From Halobacterium sp. DL1 (GTDB lineage Archaea; Halobacteriota; Halobacteria; Halobacteriales; Halobacteriaceae): DNA of 64,000 nucleotides. The stretch is taken from the NCBI GenBank assembly GCA_000230955.3, contig CP007060.1, forward strand, positions 2,046,001-2,110,000, in the 5' to 3' direction. The notes beneath the pieces were generated by a model. That model had not been told where the DNA came from and searched no databases. It saw only the letters and a list, made by a program, of their open reading frames with translations. Below, in pieces: positions 46,271 through 55,512 of the stretch. Within the stretch, counting starts at the first letter, position 1. Each line of letters opens with the position of its first letter. The translations under genes and the position numbers were made by a program.

Positions 46271-46810
46271 ATGACAGGCGACGCCCCGGGCCTCGACACG
46301 GAGTTCTACGCCATCGAGGGCGACGTCTCCACAGACGAGTTCCTCGCAGTCGCGAGGGTGTACGCCCGCGAGGTGGCGCGGAACTACGACCTCTCGGTGG
46401 CCGTCGACGACCTGGAGTGGGAGGTGAGCAAGCGCGCGAAGCGCCGGGCCGGGGCGGTGAAGTACCGGAACGGGGAGCCAGAGACGGTGTCGCTCACGTG
46501 GGAACTGTTTCAGGAGCGTGGGTGGGGCGCGGCGGCGGAGACCATCCGCCACGAACTGATCCACGTCCACCTGCTGAACGAGGACGGCGACCCCAGCCAC
46601 GGCAGCGAGTTCGAGGCCTGGGCAAATCGATTGCAGACGCCGGTCACCTGCGACCTGTTCGCGGAGCCGAACTACTGGGTCGAATGCAGGGCCTGCGGGA
46701 GTGAGATGGCCCGGTACCGGGAATCGAAGCTCGTGCGCAATCCTGATGCGTACCGCTGTGGCGGCTGTGGCGGCGAACTCCGGTCGCGAGAGACCACCGG
46801 CGCCGACTGA
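46271..46810 (+). CDS. SprT-like zinc metalloprotease domain protein
   Basis: A 179-residue protein. RHELIHVHLLNEDGDPSHGSEF contains the HExxH zinc site and a downstream histidine (SHGSEF), as in SprT/Spartan proteases that remove DNA-protein crosslinks. A C-terminal zinc ribbon (CRACGSEM and CGGCGGEL) completes the usual archaeal layout. It is probably intracellular; no signal peptide. Activity on DNA-protein crosslinks is inferred from the family. Confidence 0.9.
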   Translation: MTGDAPGLDTEFYAIEGDVSTDEFLAVARVYAREVARNYDLSVAVDDLEWEVSKRAKRRAGAVKYRNGEPETVSLTWELFQERGWGAAAETIRHELIHVHLLNEDGDPSHGSEFEAWANRLQTPVTCDLFAEPNYWVECRACGSEMARYRESKLVRNPDAYRCGGCGGELRSRETTGAD

Positions 46811-46913
46811 GCCGCGGGGTGACAGAGCCGCCGGGTCGAGCGCCGCTTCCCGGTTCCGCTATTCGACCGTTCCCGGGCGCCTCGGCCACGGTATTGACCG
46901 ATACCCCAACGTT

Positions 46914-46920
46914 GAATATC
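46914..46920 (+). promoter_or_regulatory. TATA box of the first dipeptidase gene
   Basis: gaatatc lies 22-28 bp before ATG 46942, fitting a leaderless transcript. Confidence 0.45.
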
Positions 46921-46941
46921 GCAGGACGGCTCTTCGTTCCA

Positions 46942-48111
46942 ATGACAGACAAACAGTTCGACGGCTACGAAGCGTACGAGTACCTCGTCGCCGGCGAGGA
47001 CTACCGGACGGTCGAACTGCCGGAGATGCACGCGGGGTTCGAGCCCCACGAGGTCGAACTCACCGCGGAGCAGGAGGAACGGGTCGAGGCGGTCAACGAC
47101 GGGACTATCGTCTCGCTGCACGAACACCCCTTCTACTTCCCGGAGGACGTCCACGAGGACCTCTGGGACTACATCCGCGAGGGCCGCATCCACGCCGCCT
47201 ACGAGGACCTCTCGAAGGCCCCGCTGGACGCGGTGTTCGACTTCCACCTCGACGGCCTCTCCGGCATCCATTCGAAACACGGCTGGAAGTGGGACGACAT
47301 CGTCTCCGACGTCGCCATGCGCGCCGCCGACCAGGCCCACTCCGACTACGCCATCCGCTGTGGCGACGTCGACGACATCCACCGCGCGAACGAGGAGGGG
47401 AACCTCGCGTTCGTCCCGTCCCTGGAGTCGGCCGCGATGGTGGAGAACGAACTCGACCGCATCGACCTCCTCTACGGCATGGGCATCCGCCTCATGGGCG
47501 TCACCTACAACGCCTCCAACAGCATCGGCACCGGCCAGGGCGACATCTACGAGCGCGACGGCGGCCTCACCTCGTTCGGCGTCGACGCCGTCCACCGCAT
47601 GAACGACGTGGGAATGGCCGTCAGCACGAGTCACTCCAGCCCGCAGACCACCCTCGACGTCTGCGAGGTGAGCGAGAAACCCGTCTTCGACACCCACGCA
47701 CTCGCCCAGACCGGCGGGATGAACCAGCGCGGCTCCTCCGACGAGGCACTCCAGGCGCTCGCCGACACGGGCGGCGTCATCGGCGTGCTCTCCTCGACGC
47801 ACCTCCCGGACATCGAGACGTACATGGAGCACTTCGAGTACATGGTCGACCTCGTCGGCATCGACCACGTCGCCTTCGGCCCCGACGTCCTCTACGGCGA
47901 CCACACCGCACTGCTGGAGGTCCTCGCCACCTTCCACGGCGTCGAACTCCCGGACAGTACGATGGAGAACCCCTACGTGAAGGGCCTGGAGAACCCGACG
48001 GAGGCCTGGCAGAACATCCCCCGCTGGCTCGTCAAGGAAGGCTACGACGACGAAGAGATCCAGAAGGTCCTCGGCGGCAACATCCTCCGCGCCCTCGAGG
48101 AAGTCTGGTAG
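46942..48111 (+). CDS. M19 membrane-dipeptidase family protein, copy 1
   Basis: A 389-residue zinc-dependent dipeptidase-like enzyme. FDFHLDGLSGIHSKHGWKWDD, AIRCGDVDDIHRANEEGNLAFVPSLESAAM and GMGIRLMGVTYNASNSIGTG match the renal-dipeptidase core, and STSHSSPQTTLDVCEVSEKPVFDTHA carries further histidines; the N-terminal SLHEHPF provides possible zinc ligands. There is no signal peptide, so the enzyme is probably cytoplasmic despite the family name. A paralog at 50189 lies on the other side of the transporter's binding-protein gene. Confidence 0.92.
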   Translation: MTDKQFDGYEAYEYLVAGEDYRTVELPEMHAGFEPHEVELTAEQEERVEAVNDGTIVSLHEHPFYFPEDVHEDLWDYIREGRIHAAYEDLSKAPLDAVFDFHLDGLSGIHSKHGWKWDDIVSDVAMRAADQAHSDYAIRCGDVDDIHRANEEGNLAFVPSLESAAMVENELDRIDLLYGMGIRLMGVTYNASNSIGTGQGDIYERDGGLTSFGVDAVHRMNDVGMAVSTSHSSPQTTLDVCEVSEKPVFDTHALAQTGGMNQRGSSDEALQALADTGGVIGVLSSTHLPDIETYMEHFEYMVDLVGIDHVAFGPDVLYGDHTALLEVLATFHGVELPDSTMENPYVKGLENPTEAWQNIPRWLVKEGYDDEEIQKVLGGNILRALEEVW

Positions 48112-48340
48112 CGGACGCCGACGCCCGCTTCGAGGCGGGAGCGTCCTCTGACGGAGACGATAGGGAGACGACAGCTGGGGTTTTCGCGGCGCTCGAACGG
48201 CTACCGAGTAGCTCCGGGTGTGTGAGAATCGAATCAGTTCTGTGAACTGCGAGCGGAGTGTGTCGCGACTCGAGAACCCGGTCTGCGGAGAGTCGAGAAG
48301 CGGTGCGGGCGGCGGCTCGTGACCGCCGATTGGGGCTCGG

Positions 48341-50011
48341 TTACTCGTCGAGCCAGACGCGCTCGAAGAACCAGAGCGTGTCGTACGGGTAGTTGAAGTT
48401 CTCCACGGACGGCTGGAACGCCGACGTGATGTTCTGCCAGTACGGGTAGTACTTGCCCGCCTCCTCGTTGTTGATCTCGTAGATGCGCTTGTACTTCTGG
48501 TAGCGCTCCTCGCGGTCGGTCGTCTGCCGGGCCTCTGTGAGGAGCGTCTGGATCTCGTCGTTGACGTAGTTGCCGTAGTTGAAGAACGCGCCGTCGGTGA
48601 GGTTGACGGTGAGCACCTGGTCGGGGTCGTACATCCCGTCGAAGGCGCCCGCCGAGAAGCCGAACTCGAAGTTCGTGGTGCGCTGGAACTGCGTGCTCTT
48701 GTCGACCAGCCGGAGCTCGTGCTCGAGACCGATGGTGTCAGCGAGCTGGGCCTGGAGCACCTCGTAGGCCTTGATGTCGCGTTCGAGGCCCTGGTTGGCG
48801 TAGTTCGTGAACGAGATCTCCGAGGCGTCGACGCCCGCCTCGTCGAGCAGTTCGTTCGCGCGCTCGACGTTCTGGCCCTCGAAGGGGTCGTCGAGTTCGT
48901 CGATGTTCCAGCCGGTCGCGGGCGCGAGCGGCTGGTTGTTGGTGTTCTCGGCGGTGCCGCGGAAGACGACCTTCCGGTAGGCCTCCCAGTCGATGGCGTG
49001 CAGAACGGCCTTCCGGACCCGCGGGTCGTCGAACGGCGGTTTCTGGGTGTTGAACTGGAAGATGCCCATGAACCCGCCGGGGCCGGTGCGGCTAGTCTCC
49101 AGGGAGTCGCTGTTGCGGATGCTCTCGTCGTCCTTTGCGGGGACGACGTCGATCCAGTGGAGTTCGCCCTGGCGAAGTGCCTGGAGCTTCGTGCCGTCGT
49201 CCGGGTAGATGTTCAGCCGGAGTTCGTCGAGGTACGGGAGCGTGTTGCCGTCGTCGTCGGTCTTCCAGTAGTCGTCGAAGGCCTCCAGGTAGACGTGGTC
49301 GCCCTGCACCCACTCGGCGAGCTGGAACGGGCCGGAGCCGACCGGGTTCTGGGACATGTCGCCCTCCTCGTCGGCCTTCTTGTTGACGATGCCGACGACG
49401 AAGCCGACGTTGGATTCGAGCGACGCGAACGGCTTGTCACCGGTGTCGAAGACGGCGGTGTGCTCGTCGCGGGCCTCGACGCTGACCTGCTGGGAGAACA
49501 GCAGGTTCGCGGTGTGCTGCGCGTTGGCCTGCATCGTCTCGAACGTGTGCTTGACGTCCGTCGCGGTCACCGGTTCGCCGTTGTGGAAGACGGCGTCCTC
49601 CGCGAGGTCGAAGACGAGCGTCGTCTCGTCCTCCCACTCCCAGGCGGTCGCGAGGTCGCCGACCAGCTTGAGCTGGTCGTCCTGGATCTCGTACCGGAGG
49701 AGCTTCGAGTAGATATTGTACATCACCTGCATCGACTGCAGGCTGGTGACCGAGCGCCCGTCGAGCGTGAGGACGCCGACGTTCATGCCCGCGTTCAGCG
49801 TGCCGCCGGTCTGTATCTCGGCGGCCTCGGTGGTCGTGGAGTCGTCAGGGGAGTCGCTGTCGGTGGTCGTCGTGCTGTCCGAGTCGGAACCGCCGCCGAG
49901 ACAGCCAGCCAGGCCGAGCAGCCCCGCTGCCGGGCCGAGCGTCTTCAGCAGGTCCCGGCGGCTCGTAGAGGAAACGTCGTCTACGAGAACTTTCTCAGTA
50001 CGCTTTGCCAT
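48341..50011 (-). CDS. dipeptide/oligopeptide ABC transporter, substrate-binding lipoprotein
   Basis: A 556-residue family-5 solute-binding protein. STSRRDLLKTLGPAAGLLGLAGCLGGG is a Tat signal ending in a lipobox, so it is anchored outside the cell. A long Thr/Ser/Asp linker follows, then the binding domain (YSKLLRYEIQDDQLKLVGDLATAW, NPVGSGPFQLAEW, DDPRVRKAVLHAIDWEAYRK). It is divergent from the permease/ATPase genes at 51542-55446, with dipeptidase copy 2 in between. A TATA-like tract on the minus strand (50032-50039) precedes ATG 50011. Confidence 0.93.
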   Translation of the reverse strand: MAKRTEKVLVDDVSSTSRRDLLKTLGPAAGLLGLAGCLGGGSDSDSTTTTDSDSPDDSTTTEAAEIQTGGTLNAGMNVGVLTLDGRSVTSLQSMQVMYNIYSKLLRYEIQDDQLKLVGDLATAWEWEDETTLVFDLAEDAVFHNGEPVTATDVKHTFETMQANAQHTANLLFSQQVSVEARDEHTAVFDTGDKPFASLESNVGFVVGIVNKKADEEGDMSQNPVGSGPFQLAEWVQGDHVYLEAFDDYWKTDDDGNTLPYLDELRLNIYPDDGTKLQALRQGELHWIDVVPAKDDESIRNSDSLETSRTGPGGFMGIFQFNTQKPPFDDPRVRKAVLHAIDWEAYRKVVFRGTAENTNNQPLAPATGWNIDELDDPFEGQNVERANELLDEAGVDASEISFTNYANQGLERDIKAYEVLQAQLADTIGLEHELRLVDKSTQFQRTTNFEFGFSAGAFDGMYDPDQVLTVNLTDGAFFNYGNYVNDEIQTLLTEARQTTDREERYQKYKRIYEINNEEAGKYYPYWQNITSAFQPSVENFNYPYDTLWFFERVWLDE

Positions 50012-50031
50012 GCATTCCCATGTGATGTTGC

Positions 50032-50039
50032 GAATATAG
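50032..50039 (-). promoter_or_regulatory. TATA-like box of the substrate-binding protein gene
   Basis: On the minus strand the tract reads ctatattc, 21-28 bp before ATG 50011. Confidence 0.4.
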
Positions 50040-50188
50040 GGCTGTTGGTAGAAGCAGTGCTTGTCCCGAAAACGGACGGCAGACGGCCCAGCGAACGTGT
50101 ATTTATTCCTGTACTTGTGGTCGTTCAGGCGCCGGAACTGGGGTGGGTCCGCGGAACTGCTAAGTAGCCCGGCAGGCCACCGGGAGTC

Positions 50189-51349
50189 GTGACCAGCCAA
50201 GAGAACTACCGCTCCTACGACTACCTCGTCGCCGGCGAGGACTACCGCGCGTTCGAACTGGCCGAGATGCACGCCGGCTTCGAACCGTACCAGGTCCCCC
50301 TCTCCCCCGAGGACGAGGAACGTCTGGACGACGTGCTCGCCGAGGACACCGTCGTCTCACTGCACGAGCACCCGTTCCAGTTCCCCGCGGACATCGAGGG
50401 TGACACCTGGGACTACATCCGCGAGGGCCGCGTCCACACGCCGTACGACTTCCTCGCCGAGGCGCCCCTGGACGCGGTGTTCGACTTCCACCTCGACGGC
50501 CTCTCCGGCATCCATTCGAAACACGGCTGGAAGTGGGACGACATCGTCTCCGACGTCGCCATGCGCGCCGCCGACCAGGCCCACTCCGACTACGCCATCC
50601 GCTGTGGCGACGTCGACGACATCCACCGCGCACGCGACGAAGGCAAGTTGGCGTTCGTCCCGGCGCTCGAATCGTCGGCGATGGTGGAGAACGAACTCGA
50701 CCGCATCGACCTCCTCTACGGCATGGGCATCCGCCTCATGGGCGTCACCTACAACGCCTCCAACAGCATCGGGACGGGGAAACGGGACATCTACGAGCGC
50801 GACGGCGGCCTCACCTCGTTCGGCGTCGACGCCGTCCACCGCATGAACGACGTGGGAATCGCGGTCAGCACGAGTCACGCGAGCGAGCAGACCACCCTCG
50901 ACGTCTGCGAGGTGAGCGAGAAACCCGTCTTCGACACCCACGCCCTCGCCGCGGGCGTCGGCGACCGCGGCACGTCGGACGCCTGCTTCGAGGCCATCGC
51001 GGAGACCGGCGGCGTGGTCGGCGTCGTCGCGTCGAGCGTGCTCCCGGACATCGAGACGTACATGGAGCACTTCGAGTACATGGTCGACCTCGTCGGCATC
51101 GACCACGTCGCCTTCGGCCCCGACGTCCTCTACGGCGACCACCGGGCGCTCCTCGGGTTGCTCGCCGAGCAGCACGACATCGACCCGCCGGGCGAAATCG
51201 GCGGCCGCTACCACGTGAAGGGGCTGGAGAACCCGACGGAGGCCTGGCAGAACATCCCCCGCTGGCTCGTCAAGGAAGGCTACGACGACGAGGAAATCCA
51301 GAAGGTCCTCGGCGGCAACATCCTCCGCGCCCTCGAGGAAGTCTGGTAG
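50189..51349 (+). CDS. M19 membrane-dipeptidase family protein, copy 2
   Basis: A 386-residue paralog of the enzyme at 46942, with a GTG start. The zinc site and core blocks (SLHEHPFQFP, FDFHLDGLSGIHSKHGWKWDD, VTYNASNSIGTG) are intact. Several DNA stretches are identical to copy 1, including 164 bp (50468-50631 against 47224-47387), while the N-terminus and the last third diverge. It lies just ahead of the permease genes and is likely part of the peptide-use operon. Confidence 0.92.
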   Translation: MTSQENYRSYDYLVAGEDYRAFELAEMHAGFEPYQVPLSPEDEERLDDVLAEDTVVSLHEHPFQFPADIEGDTWDYIREGRVHTPYDFLAEAPLDAVFDFHLDGLSGIHSKHGWKWDDIVSDVAMRAADQAHSDYAIRCGDVDDIHRARDEGKLAFVPALESSAMVENELDRIDLLYGMGIRLMGVTYNASNSIGTGKRDIYERDGGLTSFGVDAVHRMNDVGIAVSTSHASEQTTLDVCEVSEKPVFDTHALAAGVGDRGTSDACFEAIAETGGVVGVVASSVLPDIETYMEHFEYMVDLVGIDHVAFGPDVLYGDHRALLGLLAEQHDIDPPGEIGGRYHVKGLENPTEAWQNIPRWLVKEGYDDEEIQKVLGGNILRALEEVW

Positions 51350-51541
51350 GTCGAGCATCGGTCGGCGTGGGTGCCGCGGCGGGCCTCGTTCTCGGCGGGC
51401 GCCCGACCACCGCGAGTACCGCTCGCCGGACTGACATACGAGTGCGTTTATTCCGGCGCGAGCGCCGCTCAAACCGCCACATAACCCGATATATTCTCGT
51501 GTATCGCAATGTCTTTACGCCGCTGCGCTATTTCTCAACGC

Positions 51542-52498
51542 ATGGCGTGGTACGAATACACAATAAAACGCTTGCTGCTGTTCGTGCCGATTCTCTTCGG
51601 CGTCTCGGTGCTCGTCTTTCTCATCGTGCATCTCGTGCCGGGGAGTCCAGCAGTAGCGATGCTCGGGGTGCAGGCCACCGCCGAGCGCGTCGCGGAAATC
51701 GAAGCGGAACTCGGACTGCACAGGCCGCTGCTCGTCCAGTACGGTGACTGGCTGGCCGGCGTCCTGACTGGCGACCTCGGCAAGTCCTACTCCTACGACA
51801 CCGCCGTCAGTTCGCTCCTCGTGAGCCGGTTCTTCGTCACCCTCGAGATCATCGTCCTCACGCTGCTCGCGTCGGTGCTCGTCGCCGTGCCGCTGGGCAT
51901 CGTCGCGGCGCTGAACAAGAATTCGTTCACCGACTACCTCTCCATCGGCGTCGGCGTCACGGGGGTGAGCATCCCGACGTTCTTCTCCGCCGTCGTGCTC
52001 ATCTGGATCTTCGCGGTGACCTTCAACTTCTTCCCGACGAGCGGCTACGTGGCCCCCAGTGAGGACATCGTCGCCAACCTCAGGCACATGGCGCTGCCGG
52101 TGTTGACGATGACCCTGGTCGCCGTCGCGGTCATCATGCGGATGATGCGCTCGTCGATGCTGGAGACCATCGGCGAGGACTTCATCCGGTTCCACAAGGC
52201 GAAGGGCCTCGACCGGAGGTCCATCCTGTTCAAGCACGCGCTGAAGAACAGCTTCATCCCGGTCATCACGGTCATCGGCCTCCAGTTCGGCTACATGATC
52301 TCGGGAGCGGTCGTCGTCGAACAGATCTTCGCGATTCCCGGACTCGGGCGCACCGTCCTGCAGGCCGTCATCCAGCGGGACTACCCGCTCGTCCAGGGCT
52401 CCGTGCTGATGCTCGCGCTGTGGTTCTCCTCGGTGAACCTCGCGACCGACCTGATCATCACGCGCCTCGACCCGCGCATCATGGAGGGTGGCGAATGA
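51542..52498 (+). CDS. dppB: dipeptide ABC transporter permease (DppB type)
   Basis: A 318-residue permease with six membrane helices, starting MAWYEYTIKRLLLFVPILFGVSVLVFLIVHLVPGSPA, the usual first helix of DppB/OppB. The cytoplasmic EAA-like loop that docks the ATPases is in RMMRSSMLETIGEDFIRFHKAKGLDRRSILFKHALKN. It overlaps the next permease by four bases (ATGA). A TATA-like gatatatt lies at 51489-51496. Confidence 0.93.
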   Translation: MAWYEYTIKRLLLFVPILFGVSVLVFLIVHLVPGSPAVAMLGVQATAERVAEIEAELGLHRPLLVQYGDWLAGVLTGDLGKSYSYDTAVSSLLVSRFFVTLEIIVLTLLASVLVAVPLGIVAALNKNSFTDYLSIGVGVTGVSIPTFFSAVVLIWIFAVTFNFFPTSGYVAPSEDIVANLRHMALPVLTMTLVAVAVIMRMMRSSMLETIGEDFIRFHKAKGLDRRSILFKHALKNSFIPVITVIGLQFGYMISGAVVVEQIFAIPGLGRTVLQAVIQRDYPLVQGSVLMLALWFSSVNLATDLIITRLDPRIMEGGE

Positions 52499-53376
52499 GT
52501 ACCGAGACCAGCGAGGAGTCCGCGGACGAGCGCAGCCACCCGCTCCGGAGTTTCGCCGCTCAGTTCGCCGAGAACCGGCTGGCGCTGTTCGGCTTCATGC
52601 TCGTCGCGCTCGTCGGCGTCGTCGCTGTATTCGCGCCGGAGATCGCGCCGCACTCGCCGACCGCCCAGGACTACAGCGCGCTCCAGGAGTCGCCGTCGCT
52701 GGCCCACCCGTTCGGCACCGACGACCTGGGGCGGGACGTCTTCTCGCGGGTGCTGTTCGGCTACCAGACCGTGCTCACCATCACCGTCGCGGGCGTGCTG
52801 ATGTCGTTCGTCATCGGCACGTCGTTCGGCCTGGTGGCGGGCTACTCTGGCCGGTGGACGGACAGCGTCGTGATGCGGGGCGTCGATGTCTTGATGTCGT
52901 TCCCGTCGCTCATCCTGGCGCTCGCGCTCATCGCCGCGCTCGGGCCGTCGAAGTGGGGCGTGGCGCTCGTCCTCGGCATCGCATACACGCCTATCTTCGC
53001 CCGGGTCGCGCGCAGCGAGGCGGTCTCCGTGAGCGAGGAGCAGTTCATCAAGAGCCTCGACGTGCGCGGCGCCAGCAGGGCCCGCATCATCTTCGGGCAC
53101 GTGCTCCCGAACAGCCTCGGCCCGCTCATCGTCACCGTCACCATCCAGTTCGCGTTCGGCATCCTCACCACGTCGACGCTGTCCTACCTCGGCGTCGGCG
53201 TCCAGCCGCCGGACCCGTCCCTGGGCCTGATGCTGGCCCGCGGGAAGGACTACCTGGACGTGGCGTGGTGGATGAGCATCTTCCCGGGCATCGCCATCAT
53301 GCTCCCCGTCATCGGCTTCAACCTCATCGGGGACGGCCTCCGCGACAGCTTCGACCCCAAGCAAGGGGGTCGCTAA
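52495..53376 (+). CDS. dppC: dipeptide ABC transporter permease (DppC type)
   Basis: A 293-residue permease. A short polar N-terminus is followed by the first helix (NRLALFGFMLVALVGVVAVFAP), then HPFGTDDLGRDVFSRVLFGYQT, the conserved periplasmic motif of DppC/OppC. The EAA loop is SEAVSVSEEQFIKSLDVRGASRARIIFGHVLPN. It follows dppB with overlap and precedes the ATPase genes by four bases. Confidence 0.93.
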   Translation: MSTETSEESADERSHPLRSFAAQFAENRLALFGFMLVALVGVVAVFAPEIAPHSPTAQDYSALQESPSLAHPFGTDDLGRDVFSRVLFGYQTVLTITVAGVLMSFVIGTSFGLVAGYSGRWTDSVVMRGVDVLMSFPSLILALALIAALGPSKWGVALVLGIAYTPIFARVARSEAVSVSEEQFIKSLDVRGASRARIIFGHVLPNSLGPLIVTVTIQFAFGILTTSTLSYLGVGVQPPDPSLGLMLARGKDYLDVAWWMSIFPGIAIMLPVIGFNLIGDGLRDSFDPKQGGR

Positions 53377-53380
53377 CACA

Positions 53381-54406
53381 ATGACTCGACTCTCTACGAA
53401 CGGACTCAGTGTCACGTACCGCACGAAACAGGGGGACGTCCGCGCCGTCGACCGCGTCTCCTTCGACATCAACAGTGACGAGATATTCGGCATCGTCGGC
53501 GAGAGCGGCTGCGGGAAGAGCACGCTCGCGAACACGTTCCTCCGCCTGCTCGACGAGAACGGCGAGATCACCGGCGGCACCATCGAGTACAAGGGCCGGG
53601 ACCTCACCACGCTCACAGAGCGCGAACTCGCCGACGAGGTCCGGGGCAGCGAGATCAGCATGGTGTTCCAGGACCCGAACACCAGCCTCGACCCGGTCTA
53701 CACCATCGGCCAGCAGCTGATCGAGACCATCCGCCGCCACCTCGACGTCTCGAAGCGCGAGGCCCGCGAGCGCGCCATCCAGACGCTGGACGACGTCGGC
53801 ATTCCCTCCCCGGAGGACCGCCTGGACGACTACCCACACCAGTTCTCCGGCGGGATGAAACAGCGCGCCGTCATCGCCATCGCGCTCTCCTGCGACCCCG
53901 ATCTGCTCATCGCGGACGAGCCGACGACCGGCCTCGACGTCTCCATCCAGGCCCAGATCCTGGAGCTCCTCGAGCGCATCAACGAGGAGAAGGACACCGC
54001 GATCATGCTCATCACGCACGACCTGGGCGTCGTCGCCGACGTCTGCGACCGCGTCGGCGTGATGTACGCGGCGAACATGGTCGAGATCGGCGGCGTCGAG
54101 GCCATCTTCGACGACCCGAAACACCCGTACACGCGAGCACTGCTGCGGTCGCTGCCGGAGGCACACAGCATGCAGGACGAGCTGACCGTCATCGAGGGGG
54201 CGCCGCCCGACCTCCGGAACCCGCCGGATGGCTGCCGGTACGCACCCCGCTGCGACGAGCTCTGCTGCGACGCCTGCGAGACGGGCGACATCCCGGCGCT
54301 GTACCGTGACGGCACCGACGTTCGGTGTTACCTCTACGACGAGGCGGAGAATCCGGAGTACGAGGGGCAGACCCAGGTCGTCGCGGAGCCGGAGGTGGAG
54401 CAATGA
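53381..54406 (+). CDS. dppD: dipeptide ABC transporter ATPase (DppD type)
   Basis: A 341-residue ABC ATPase. Walker A is GESGCGKST, the signature is FSGGMKQRA, and Walker B is LLIADEPTTGLD. The C-terminal oligopeptide-transport domain has RSLPEAHSMQDELTVIEGAPPDLRNPPDGCRYAPRCDELC, with cysteines that in this family can hold an Fe-S cluster. It pairs with the next ATPase, and the stop overlaps its start. Confidence 0.95.
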   Translation: MTRLSTNGLSVTYRTKQGDVRAVDRVSFDINSDEIFGIVGESGCGKSTLANTFLRLLDENGEITGGTIEYKGRDLTTLTERELADEVRGSEISMVFQDPNTSLDPVYTIGQQLIETIRRHLDVSKREARERAIQTLDDVGIPSPEDRLDDYPHQFSGGMKQRAVIAIALSCDPDLLIADEPTTGLDVSIQAQILELLERINEEKDTAIMLITHDLGVVADVCDRVGVMYAANMVEIGGVEAIFDDPKHPYTRALLRSLPEAHSMQDELTVIEGAPPDLRNPPDGCRYAPRCDELCCDACETGDIPALYRDGTDVRCYLYDEAENPEYEGQTQVVAEPEVEQ

Positions 54407-55446
54407 GCGACGCCCCGCTGCTGGAGGTCGACGGCCTCGAGAAGGAGTTCGTCGTCAACGGCGGCATCGTCTCCCGGCTGCTCGGCACGACCCGGCGGCT
54501 GCGCGCCATCCGCGACGTCTCCTTCGACATCGAGGCGGGCGAGACGGTCGGTCTCGTCGGGGAGAGCGGCGCCGGGAAGTCCACAGTCGGGAACGTCATC
54601 ACGCGGCAGTTACAGCCGACGGCGGGCGAGGTCCGGTTCCGGGGGCAGAACGTCCACTCGCTGAGCGGCGACGACCTCAGGGAGTTCCGACAGTCCGTCC
54701 AGATGGTGTTCCAGGACCCGCACTCGAGCCTCGACCCGCGGTACTCCATCGGGCGGACGCTCGCCGAACCGCTGAAGATACACACGGACCTGGACAAGTC
54801 CGAGCGCCGCGAGCGCGTCGAGGAGCTGCTGGAGACGGTAAACCTCGACCCGAACTTCCGCAACCGCTACCCCCACGAGCTCTCCGGTGGCCAGCTCCAG
54901 CGCGTCTCTATCGCGGGAGCGCTCACCGTCGACCCCGAGTTCGTCATCCTCGACGAGCCGGTGTCCGCCCTCGACGTCAGCGTGCAGGCCCGCATCCTCA
55001 ACCTCCTGATGCGCCTCCAGGAGGAACACGGGCTCTCCTACCTGCTCATCAGCCACGACCTCGGCGTCGTGAAACACATCTGCGACCGCACCGCGGTGCT
55101 CTACCTCGGTGAGATCGTCGAACACGGCCGCACCCGGGGGCTCTTCGAGAACCCCACCCACCCGTACACGGAGGGACTGCTCGCCTCCATCCCCCAGCCC
55201 GACCCCCACGCCAAGAAGAGCGGCCAGCGGCTCGGTGGCGAGATTCCGTCCGCGGAGAACCCGCCGTCGGGCTGTTCGTTCCACCCGCGCTGTGCGTACG
55301 CGACCGAGCTGTGCGCCCGGGAGAACCCGCCCCTGGAGGCGGTGGCCGACGACCGGGACACCGCCTGCCACCACTGGCGGGAGGTCAGCGACGACCACGC
55401 CGAAGCCCCGGCGAACGACCAGGCCGACGTCGGCGCGAGCGACTGA
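54403..55446 (+). CDS. dppF: dipeptide ABC transporter ATPase (DppF type)
   Basis: A 347-residue ABC ATPase with Walker A GESGAGKST, signature LSGGQLQRV and Walker B FVILDEPVSALD. The C-terminal domain carries SAENPPSGCSFHPRCAYATELC. The protein ends in an acidic tail. It completes the transporter with DppB, DppC, DppD and the binding protein at 48341. Confidence 0.95.
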   Translation: MSDAPLLEVDGLEKEFVVNGGIVSRLLGTTRRLRAIRDVSFDIEAGETVGLVGESGAGKSTVGNVITRQLQPTAGEVRFRGQNVHSLSGDDLREFRQSVQMVFQDPHSSLDPRYSIGRTLAEPLKIHTDLDKSERRERVEELLETVNLDPNFRNRYPHELSGGQLQRVSIAGALTVDPEFVILDEPVSALDVSVQARILNLLMRLQEEHGLSYLLISHDLGVVKHICDRTAVLYLGEIVEHGRTRGLFENPTHPYTEGLLASIPQPDPHAKKSGQRLGGEIPSAENPPSGCSFHPRCAYATELCARENPPLEAVADDRDTACHHWREVSDDHAEAPANDQADVGASD

Positions 55447-55512
55447 TTCGAGGGTTCAGGGTTCGCCGCGACCACCAACCCCTTTGCCCGGGACTGCCTT
55501 CCCGAAGTCGAG

